The translations under genes were made by a program, and so were the position numbers. Of a stretch of DNA of 13,885 nucleotides, positions 1 through 7,451 are shown piece after piece (the first letter of the stretch is position 1; each line of letters opens with the position of its first letter). The notes beneath the pieces are model-generated. The model was given only the letters and a program-made list of their open reading frames with translations. It did no database searches and had not been told where the DNA came from. The stretch covers positions 1 through 13,885 of the forward strand of contig JAHBMJ010003027.1 of assembly GCA_018398765.1 (NCBI GenBank), written 5' to 3'. The stretch is from Chromera velia (Eukaryota > Sar > Chromeraceae).

Positions 1-23
1 GTGGTGGTGGTGGGGGGGGGGGG
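1..23. repeat. GTG microsatellite running into a G tract
   Basis: Four GTG units are followed directly by an uninterrupted run of eleven G residues. It is simple sequence with G-quadruplex potential on the plus strand and lies at the window edge, so its true length is unknown. Confidence 0.8.
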
Positions 24-369
24 CCAAGACGAGTCGGGTCGTCTTCAAAATTATAGGGGTGTCAGGAGTGATAGGTCAGTCACCCAAAATCACCCGGGAT
101 CGTGGAAATCTCCTCAGCGGTAGCATTCAATTCTATTCAGCTCCTTCAACAGAAGCCTCAAGAGTGAGTCAATATGTAATTGTTTTGTGCCGCATTTGCA
201 GAGGCCATGCAGGAGAAGCGATCGAGATTACACCGAGCACAGGGGAGTCAAGTGAGAAGTTCACTCAGGAAGAACTGTGCCGCGCTGGATTGGTCTCTTT
301 GACAGGGTGAACAAAAATAGGGAGAATTTAAATGCGCCAAGCTGGCCTTTCCGTGTCTTGCTGAGACCC
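24..369 (+). other. 5' flank of the ChaN-like gene, no supported gene
   Basis: I see no supported coding region. An 83-codon open stretch at 59-310 starts with GTG and resembles nothing known. In the frame of the downstream gene there is a TGA at 253-255, and the ATG at 370 is the first in-frame ATG after it, so this interval probably holds the promoter and 5' UTR. A GTGAGT at 164 and a TTTGCAG ending at 201 could bound a very short leader intron, but 38 nt is too short to claim. Confidence 0.4.
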
Positions 370-3300
370 ATGCATCACTGGCTGAGGGCTCTAGCTCCCT
401 CGACAGTCTTCCCCCTCGCTTGTGCCACAGCCGTCTCCGTCTCCGTCTCCTTCCACAACCAGGAGTTTGCCCCTTTGGTCTCTCTCTCCCGCCTCCTCAG
501 GTTCCGACCTGCCCTGGCTCAGCAGTCCCGTCCCTTATCATCCCACACAGACACAGGAGCGCCAGTGCAGAGGGAATGGCTCTACAAGATTTTCGACAAA
601 AGGGGAAACGAGCTGACACTTCAAACGCTGGCGCAACGGCTCGCGAGAGAGGCCGACATTGTCCTCTTAGGTTAGCCCAACTGAGTAAGCTGACTGGCTG
701 GCATGTGTTTTTATTACGATTGAGACAGAGCCTCCCCTGAGGATCGGGCGTTCACCCCTCTTCTCCCCTCTCCTCCTTTGGAACATTCTCTTCTTTCCTC
801 CCTTCCTTCCTTCCTCCCTCCCTGCCTCCCTCCCTTCCTCCCTCCCTGCCTGCCTCCCTCCCTTCCTTCCTCCCTCCCTGCTTGCCTCCCTGCCTGCCTG
901 TCTGCAGGAGAGGTCCACGACGACCCTCTGCACCACGCCCTGGAGTTCCTTCTCCTTCAGGAACTCGTGGAGGCGTGTGCATCCTCAGACTCTTCGGGCA
1001 GTAGAGGAGAGACGGGAGAGAGGGGAAGCGGAATCTCGAATGGAGGGCAGAAGGCGAAAGCAGAAGAAAGAACTGCACCACTTCTGGCTCGAAAGGTGCG
1101 TTGGAGAGTGACCTTCCTTTTTGTCTGCCTTCAGTTTTGACCTCCCAATGTCTCCACGGGCGTGTGTCCAGGTCCATCCGTCCGTTTCCGCCGCCAAGCT
1201 TCTCTCTTCGCAGTTATTGTCGACGGAATATCAGCATTCCATGCAGATACATTTTGTTCTCTGGCTCTCTCTCTTTTTCTTCTCACTCCCTCGTGTAGTT
1301 CTTCACTTTGATGTTTGCATGCAGGTGTGTGTAGGACTAGAGTTTCTCTCCTCCGACACTCAAGTCCCCCTTGACGGCTATCTTTCAGGGGCCCTCGAGG
1401 AGTCAGAGTTCCTCCAGAGGGCGCACAACGTGGGGGGGTTGCCGCAGAACTACTCCGACTACAGGCCCCTCGTTCAGTACGCCCACCAAAACGGACTCAG
1501 CGTTCTGGCAGCCAACGCACCTAAGTCTCTGGTTGCCCGTGTCCGTTCGAAAGAGCAGGGGAAGACAGACGAAGGCAGAGAAAAAGGACAGATAAATGAT
1601 GACTCTGTATCAATGTGCATAGACAGAGAAAAGGAGAAAGTAGTGCTAGAGATGCAGCAGCCGTCAGAGGCCTACAGAGGAAAATTCCGAACTTTCTTTG
1701 AAGAGAGAGGGAGGGAGAAAGAACAGGAAAAAAAGGAAGGACACAGAGACGCAGACACATGTGGAGGGGGAGGAGGAGCAGGGGAGACCTCAGGTGGACG
1801 ACTCGAGCAGATGCTGAGAGTCCAAACTCTCTGGTGAGCTTCTGTTGTCTTTTTGTTTTTTGTCTTCTTTCTGATTTTCTGTTCTCTTTTTTCCTCTCCT
1901 CCAATCAGACCATCTGGTCGTGTCCTTCTCAATGGTAGTGGCTGTGCGACTGACCTGCTAGAAAAAATCCAGCTGAGGTTCAACATCTTCCTCCTCTTTA
2001 GGGAACTCCCTTGATAGCCCGGCTAGATACAGCCTTGACGGACGTGAGAATAGAGCTTCGAGTCATGGGGCAGCGTTTCATTATTCACCCCTCGCCTCGA
2101 TCCTCCGGTGTCGTACCTCCATGCCCTTTCTTCTGTTTGTCCTCCTGGTGCTCATTCCCCTCTGGGCGTTCTTTCTGCGCATTTGCTTGTCTCTGTCAGC
2201 ATATGCCAATGTCTAACCTCCTCAACCTCTCTCTCCCTCTTTTCTTCTCCCTGTGTGTGTGTGGCTGCGTGCAGGGACGCCTGGATGGCGAGGTCCCTTG
2301 CCGACTTCTCTCTGAAGAACCCCAGTTCTCTCCTCCTCCACATCTGCGGGAAGTTCCACTGGTCAGTTAAATGTGCGTGTGATGTATCCGTATACACATC
2401 AATGCGCGCACGAGGGGGAAAGCGGGAGGGAGGGGGGAGTTTGAATGACAAAGAGCGAGATGAACAACCAACAGCGGCACCAACTTCTTGAAGAATGACA
2501 AACAGACTCAAAAGCTGACGCAAGTAAAGAGAAGGCAGGTCCTCTCAGAATGGCATCCAGAGCTTCAAATGATCGTGCCTGCTTGTAACCAACCCGTATG
2601 CGATTCCTCATCTTCCACCGCAGCTCATCCACACCCACCCAGGCGGCAGATGAGCGGATCAAACACGAACAGAATGGCAAACCGTACAGGCACACAGTTT
2701 TCACTAGGCTTGGTTTAGTTTTCTCTCACAACTCTGTTTGTGCATTTGTTTTGTTTTGTGGGAATGCAGCGATGAACGCCTGGGCATTCCAGAACATCTT
2801 CCATTCTACCTCTCTGGGCAATCTGGAGGTAGAGAGAGGAGTCTTCAAGATGTGGGGGCAGCAGGTGAACAGGCTCAAAAGGGTGACGTGCTCAAGCCTC
2901 TGTCGGAACCTTCCGTTCGTTTTGACTTGAGGAGGGTGTTGGGGGAAGGGCGCCACTCTCTCTCGAGCTCTCGCTCCCGTACTGTGAAAGTGATCTCTCT
3001 TCATCCCCTAGAGGAAGAGGAGCACAGGTCTATTTTACAAAGTAGTCAGACAAACGGAAAGAGTCTGAGGCCAGGAGGGGACGTGTGTACAGATATGCAA
3101 GGCCATCGAAAGGAAGAGACGGGAAACAACCCATCCCTGGGGCGTGTCCAAGAAGGGGGGGAGGTCCGAGAGACGCAGCAGACAGGGAAGAAATTGAAGG
3201 CGGGAGACCCTTCTTCAAGCTCGCCAGATGGTCCTCGGAGGGGAAAAGAGCAAGAAGAAGCAGAAGTGAACAGAATGATATTCGAGGCGGTGAGTCATTT

Positions 3301-4137
3301 CGTTTGACCCTTTTTTCGGGTACTGAAATAAGAATTCGCTCCCCTACCAGTACATCTAATGAACGTCGTTCAAGTCTTGTTTGGGTTCTTCTGCTGTCGA
3401 TTTCCTCTCTTTGGCCGCAAACTCAGGCATACGCGCGCGCACGTGTGTGTGTGTGCGTGTGTGTGTGTGTGTAAGTGTGTTTGTAGGTGTGTGTGTAAGT
3501 GTGTGTGTTTGTATATAAGTGCCCACCAATGGAGTTCGTGTTTGCGGCCGTGCTTCTTTTCGCGAATAAATCTGTATTTTCTTTGTCCCTTTTTCTTTGT
3601 ATCTCTGCATGACTCATGCTGCCCTTCCGTTTCTCTCGTGTTTCAAGGTGTGTGAGCCTTGAAATGACCGCCGCAATTAGAAGCTGAAAGCGACAGGGGC
3701 GAAAAAGGAGATCGCAAGAAAGGCGTGAGTCTTTCTTCTTTTACACAATGTGAAACACGCTCACCCAAGAAGCCACTGCATGCACGGAGGGAGAAGTAGA
3801 ACTACCTGTGCTTCAAATTCTCCGTTCCTTCCCTGCTCTTTTCAATCCATTTGTCCACCAATACGCCCTTCAGGTTTGCCGTGAGAAGCGAGAGGTGTGG
3901 GGCTGGAAGGGGAAAATCAGAGAAAGGGAAGAAGGAAAGAGCAGAGATGACAGCGAGGTAGTGAAGGAGGTTTTCCTGGAAGAATTGGAGCGGAGGGCCA
4001 GTCTGGTGGACAAGGGAAGAGACGTAAGTCGGCCTCCGTCTTTTGTCGAGGAAACTGACGAGGATTTTGTGATCGTCACAAGGCAGCTGTCAGACGTGTG
4101 GAGAACTGACGAGAAACATGCCGGTGGCGACAGCTAG
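370..4137 (+). CDS. ChaN-like (haem-binding uptake, Tiki superfamily) protein, six exons
   Basis: Inferred exons are 370-670, 908-1095, 1325-1833, 2275-2361, 2770-3289 and 3874-4137. All five introns are GT-AG with matching phases, giving 622 residues. Seen: LLGEVHDD (99-106) carries the family's early G-E-x-H motif; VGLEF (166-170), YSDYRPLVQYA (206-216) and LAANAPKSLV (224-233) follow the ChaN core; WDAWMA (333-338) and ICGKFHC (356-362) followed by LGIPEHL (366-372) form its distal part. Family knowledge: ChaN/Cofac_haem_bdg proteins belong with the Tiki/EreA-type folds; Campylobacter ChaN binds haem, but the reaction is generally unknown. A low-complexity, charged insert (about 237-325) separates the two core halves, and a charged C-terminal extension (about 376-622) has no recognised domain. 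The N-terminus is hydrophobic then arginine-rich, suggesting secretory or plastid targeting. The ATG at 370 follows an in-frame TGA at 253. Family call is firm; exon 5-6 boundaries are less certain. Confidence 0.8.
786..905 (+). repeat. Degenerate CCTT/CCCT pyrimidine tract in intron 1
   Basis: About 120 nt of nearly pure pyrimidine built from CCTTCC, CCTCCCTCCC and CCTGCC units, with a unit of roughly 30 nt repeated imperfectly. It runs straight into the TCTGCAG acceptor of intron 1 (671-907) and so forms an oversized polypyrimidine tract. The mirror-like purine/pyrimidine bias could allow triplex (H-DNA) formation. Confidence 0.8.
3431..3516 (+). repeat. CG/GT alternating microsatellite in intron 5
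   Basis: The stretch 3431-3473 alternates purine and pyrimidine without a break, first as CGCG then as a GT run. It continues as interrupted GTGT blocks to about 3516. It lies inside intron 5 (3290-3873) of the ChaN-like gene and is a Z-DNA-prone, length-variable repeat. Confidence 0.85.
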
Positions 4138-4600
4138 AGGACTCTTAAAAGGAGCTTCTGGCTGTTCATTCACGATGACATTGTGATTCTTGCCTCATGG
4201 TTGTATACCAGTCCCGTTCGGAGGCGTCCCCATGCAGAGTGACACTTGTTGCGTTTCAAGCCTTGTACATCTTGATTCCTATATTTTAGCGTGCGCTGTA
4301 CTGACGCCAAACCGGCGGGAATGCGTCACTAGGATGGTGTGTGTCACTGTGCCTTGCACTGAGCTTTGATCTTAATTTGCCGTCCAATCCTTCTGTAAGC
4401 GCAGCGCAGTGCAGTGAAGTTCAAAAACCTTTTGAAAATATTTAATGTATATGTGCTTTCTCATGCATCATGACTCAAAGCATGCCTATAGAAGCATGCA
4501 AAGTTCATAAAAGTTGTTAGCTGTCCACAGTCTAGGAAACCAGCTGCTAGGCGGGCCACGGAGTGTGGTCTCAGCCTCCATGATAAGGCATACCCCCCTG
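4138..4600. other. 3' flank of the ChaN-like gene, no gene seen
   Basis: Sequence after the TAG stop at 4135-4137. It should contain the 3' UTR and transcript end, but I see no clear polyadenylation signal. No open frame here resembles a protein. Composition shifts towards AT from roughly 4430 onward. Confidence 0.4.
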
Positions 4601-4861
4601 CCGTTTGCGGGGGCGGCCACTACAAGATAAAACGATAACAAAATAACTAAAAAAATCGCTTATATCACTTATGAATTTTAATTTAAAAATATAATAAAAA
4701 ATTTAGGCAAAACCCGAAACTTATCCTAGAACTTATCACTTCTGTTATGCTAATGCATGAATTAACCTAGGAATTAATAACATACTTATATATAGTGACC
4801 TACTAGATAATGACCATTGACCATACAGGTTTCATTTGCAAGTCGAGGCCCGACAGTGGAC

Positions 4862-4960
4862 CGCGGGGTGACCTGAAACATAAATCCTATCCTATCCTAT
4901 CCTTGATAGGTTTCTACGCGCGGGGCAACCCGGAACATAAATCCTATCCTAGATAGGTTT
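4862..4960 (+). repeat. Two-copy tandem repeat with CCTAT expansion
   Basis: Copy 1 (4862-4913) and copy 2 (4919-4960) both begin with CGCGGGG, share AACATAAATCCTATCCT and end in GATAGGTTT; five bases separate them. Copy 1 is longer because it has extra CCTAT units. In copy 2, CCTATC and GATAGG are separated by only three bases and form a tight hairpin. The CCTAT unit is not the plant-type telomere repeat. Confidence 0.75.
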
Positions 4961-5010
4961 AGATCTAGGTTTAGATGTAATCTAGGATTTAATACGATTT
5001 GGTTTGAGCT

Positions 5011-5018
5011 TATATAAA
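5011..5018 (+). promoter_or_regulatory. TATA-box-like sequence in the AT-rich island
   Basis: TATATAAAGG occurs at 5011-5020, preceded by a T-rich flank, with TCAGTCT about 20 nt downstream that resembles an initiator. No open frame follows on the plus strand. If real it could drive a non-coding transcript or be the remnant promoter of a mobile element; it may also be chance in AT-rich DNA. Confidence 0.2.
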
Positions 5019-5284
5019 GGCCAGATTTCATCAGTCTGATTTGAGGTTGAACTTCATAGAATCTCTAACATGCAAGCTCCCGGGCCTAGCCAGTTTTTCT
5101 ATTGAGAACAATTCATAATTTTTACGTTTTTAAGTGCTACATGAAGATTTAAAACTGATTCAATCGATCACTTATCTAGTCACTTATAGTAGGCACCCTT
5201 AGAGGCACCCCTCATCAGATCAGGAGACGGCTGCCGCCGCCGTCGTCGTGACATCATTTAATTGATAAGTAGCCATACAGTGAG

Positions 5285-6736
5285 TCAGCCACGCTTTCCT
5301 GCTTTCAAAAACTCCCACAGCTTCTCCTTTCTTCCTCTGTCTACCTCTGTGAGACCGTCCTCATCTCTCCCTTCCCTTCCCAATGCAGGGGCAGCGGCAG
5401 AAGCAGATTCGGGCTCAAGCGTGCCAGACTCACCCCGACCCTCACCTTCTGCATGCAAGTCCTCCGAACGGGAACTCGGAGGCACTCTGGCTCCAGGCCC
5501 CCCCCCCTCCTCCGCATCCTCCCCCTCCTTCTTGGAACCCGATCTCCCCAGACCCCCTGCAGTGCCTCTCACCCCCCTCCGGGGAGGGTCCGCTGGCTTC
5601 TTATTCAAGCTGCTGCATCCCTCCCACCCTTCATTCATCACTTTCTCTTTCCCCATCTTCTTTGACACCGGGTTCTGCCAAGAAGAAGAGGCACTGGCAG
5701 AATCGGCAGCAAGGGAGACGGCTTCAAATTCTCTCGACATTTTCCCCACACCTCCCCTTCCTTCCCCTCCCCCTCGTACCGTCTCCTCATTCTTCCTGCC
5801 GCTGTCACGGGACGATCTCTCGAGGTGTTCGCCTTCGCTCAATCGGAATCCCCTGCTGTCCCGACCTGGGTCGGTGCGAACGGCTCCTTGGGACCTCATG
5901 TCAACACCAGCGCCTAGGTGCCCCCTCTCGCTAACAATGTCCTCGTCTGTGCCTGGCTCGGCAGCATACAAACCCCCCCGAGCAACCTGCCGAGACTCTT
6001 CAACGAAAGGCTTGCTTCTCCTTCTGTTGCCCCCCTCTTCATTTTCCTCTTCTTCTTTTTTCCTGGCATCTCCCTTTTCTTCTTCTTTCTCGTCTTCCGA
6101 ATCACTGGCCTCCCACAAGCTCCTTCGGGGTCTCCTTCCATTGCGTCCTTCAGATCTTTTCGCCTCCGCTCTTTCTGTCGCGTACGCGCGCGTCTCTTCT
6201 CGCCTCCTTTGCAATTGCCCTCCTTTGTCCGGGGAGTCAGGGGAATCCTCCCTCCCCCTGCCCGACCTCGAAACGGACTGCTGCCCTGCTGCAGCCGCCG
6301 CGGAAAACTGCTCACGGTCAGAAGAAGGCTCTCCCCACCCTCCTCTCCATTCTGCTTGACTCCCTTGCCCCCACTCTTGCTGGGATTCCCCCCAACAATT
6401 GGCCTCCGCACTGTCTGGAGAGTCACCCCATGTGGCAGCAGCAGCCGCATGGATTCTTTCCTGCTCCCCCCAGCCGTTTCCCTGTGACGTCTGTGGCGGC
6501 GGGCGGTCCGGACAGTTGGCCTCGTGCTCTGCGATCTGCCAATTCTCGTGCCAGTGCTCTATGTTGAACCTGCATCTGGAGTACTTGTGTCGGTGCTTTT
6601 TGTAGGCTTTGCACCTGTGACTTAGGTGGCCAGCGTAACTCTCCAGGGTGACGGTGTGGGGCAGACCACCTTCAATCTGACTGAAAAAGCAGACGGTCTG
6701 CGTTCCAGGAGGGACCCCGCCTGCTTGATCACCCAT
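5285..6736 (-). CDS. GTSF1/Asterix-like tandem CHHC zinc-finger protein with GW/WG motifs
   Basis: Single-exon frame of 483 residues; ATG at 6736-6734 with an in-frame TAG 15 nt upstream (6754-6752), stop TGA at 5287-5285. Seen: finger 2 is C55-x5-H61-x9-H71-x3-C75, an exact CHHC pattern. A first finger with longer loops precedes it: C16-x10-H27-x9-H37-x4-C42, where H27 begins the HTV signature. A basic linker (43-54) joins them. W89, W103, W115, W122, W130 and W134 follow, five of them next to glycine. Residues about 138-483 are charged, low-complexity and probably disordered, with further isolated tryptophans. Family knowledge: CHHC fingers occur in U11-48K, TRM13 and, as a tandem pair, in GTSF1/Asterix, which binds RNA and uses C-terminal tryptophans to contact PIWI proteins; GW/WG repeats are the Argonaute hook. 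Inferred role: Argonaute/PIWI cofactor in small-RNA silencing. It is much longer than animal GTSF1 (about 165-170 residues). A U11-48K- or TRM13-related origin is less likely because of the pair and the GW tail. Confidence 0.78.
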   Translation of the reverse strand: MGDQAGGVPPGTQTVCFFSQIEGGLPHTVTLESYAGHLSHRCKAYKKHRHKYSRCRFNIEHWHENWQIAEHEANCPDRPPPQTSQGNGWGEQERIHAAAAATWGDSPDSAEANCWGESQQEWGQGSQAEWRGGWGEPSSDREQFSAAAAAGQQSVSRSGRGREDSPDSPDKGGQLQRRREETRAYATERAEAKRSEGRNGRRPRRSLWEASDSEDEKEEEKGDARKKEEEENEEGGNRRRSKPFVEESRQVARGGLYAAEPGTDEDIVSERGHLGAGVDMRSQGAVRTDPGRDSRGFRLSEGEHLERSSRDSGRKNEETVRGGGEGRGGVGKMSREFEAVSLAADSASASSSWQNPVSKKMGKEKVMNEGWEGCSSLNKKPADPPRRGVRGTAGGLGRSGSKKEGEDAEEGGGPGARVPPSSRSEDLHAEGEGRGESGTLEPESASAAAPALGREGRDEDGLTEVDRGRKEKLWEFLKAGKRG

Positions 6737-6885
6737 GCCTTCAAGTTCGATCTATGGAAAACGTACAAGCGCACTACAGAAAAGATCAACAATCCCCACT
6801 AAAAGTTGGAGGGGGGTGAGTGAGTATCGCACGTACAGATTGGCCGGCTGCGGCAGACTGGCATTCCGACATATTCCATCTATAT

Positions 6886-6910
6886 TGATGTCATGACATA
6901 CTGGACATCA
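6886..6910. promoter_or_regulatory. Nested palindromes in the divergent promoter
   Basis: ATGTCATGACAT (6888-6899) is a perfect 12-bp palindrome. It sits within a wider inverted repeat, TGATGTC (6886-6892) and GACATCA (6904-6910). The TGATGTCA core resembles sites of bZIP-type dimeric regulators, but no factor can be named. It lies about 150 nt upstream of the minus-strand gene's start codon. Confidence 0.35.
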
Positions 6911-7036
6911 TACGTCCTGGTAAAGAGAGAAAAGAGAGAAACATTGCATTCTCACTCAGACTGTCAGTGATTGTCAGTGAGACGCCGGCAGGTCGACGGC
7001 GAGAAACAAAAGGCGAGACGGCCCATACAAAGCTGT

Positions 7037-7116
7037 GTCACCCCGGATGCGAGGACCACTCGTGAGGCATCATCGTGGTTCATCCATGCGCGAGGGTGCA
7101 TGACCTCCGGGGTGAC
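7037..7116. repeat. 11-bp perfect inverted repeat
   Basis: GTCACCCCGGA (7037-7047) is matched exactly by its reverse complement TCCGGGGTGAC (7106-7116), with 58 bases between. A smaller ACCAC/GTGGT pair (7054-7058 and 7075-7079) nests inside. It could be a cruciform, a pair of dimer-binding half-sites, or a small relic element. Confidence 0.6.
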
Positions 7117-7124
7117 CCGCACTC

Positions 7125-7148
7125 CGCGCGTGCGCGCGCGCGCGCGCG
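7125..7148. repeat. Alternating CG tract, Z-DNA-prone
   Basis: Twenty-four bases alternate C/T and G with a single TG step in otherwise pure CG repeats. It starts nine bases after the right arm of the 11-bp inverted repeat and about 300 nt upstream of the SLC4 start codon. Confidence 0.8.
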
Positions 7149-7451
7149 GTTTTGAAAATTCTTTCCGTCTCAATTAAGCCGTCTCAGAGCGATCGACTGA
7201 TCGAAGCTTACTGACCGCGTGAACGTACGTGCGTTTCTGAAAGCCTTGACTCTCTCCTACAGCAATCCTGGAAGTCATTGAGCAAACCCTCGTGACATCG
7301 GAAGGTGAGAAGAGAGAGTACATACGTGTATAGACTGTGCACAAGTCAAGTCCTCTGCATCGGCAGCGAATCGATCGCGAGAGTTCCGTTAATTTTTGTT
7401 GGGTCAGTACTGAACGGGTGAGACGGAGACAGGAAGACACTTGAAGGAAAC

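Larger units (their letters stand above)
4601..5260. other. AT-rich island, possible degenerate mobile element
   Basis: Base composition changes sharply from the GC-leaning neighbours to strongly AT-rich (for example 4640-4700 and 5095-5160), with no long open frame on either strand. Inside are a two-copy tandem repeat (4862-4960), nested short inverted repeats built on CCTATC/GATAGG, and a TATA-like box (5011-5018). It ends at a GC-rich CTGCCGCCGCCGTCGTCG stretch near 5230, about 25 nt beyond the stop codon of the minus-strand gene. I found no clear terminal repeats or target-site duplication, so a mobile origin is inference. Confidence 0.35.
6737..7451. promoter_or_regulatory. Divergent promoter region between CHHC-finger gene and SLC4 gene
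   Basis: These 715 bases separate the start codons of two genes transcribed away from each other, so both promoters probably lie here. No convincing TATA box is seen. The stretch holds a 12-bp palindrome, a direct repeat of TGTCAGTGA (6962-6970 and 6972-6980), an 11-bp inverted repeat and a pure CG-alternating tract. Part will be 5' UTR for each gene; a TCTCTCCTACAG ending near 7262 could close a leader intron of the SLC4 gene, but its donor is unclear. Confidence 0.5.

Noticed and set aside
59-310. 83-codon plus-strand frame upstream of the ChaN-like gene
   Set aside because: Starts at GTG, has no known motif, and ends before the ATG at 370.
752-1177. Gly/Arg/Glu/Lys repeat protein on the minus strand
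   Set aside because: It is the translation of the purine strand of the intron 1 microsatellite.
4884-4905. CCTAT repeats as interstitial telomere sequence
   Set aside because: The unit is five bases and does not match TTTAGGG or its complement.
5262-6359. 365-codon plus-strand frame, Ser/Pro/Leu-rich
   Set aside because: It is antisense to the CHHC/GW gene and looks like the mirror of its charged low-complexity tail; it has no domain, whereas the minus strand carries an exact CHHC finger.
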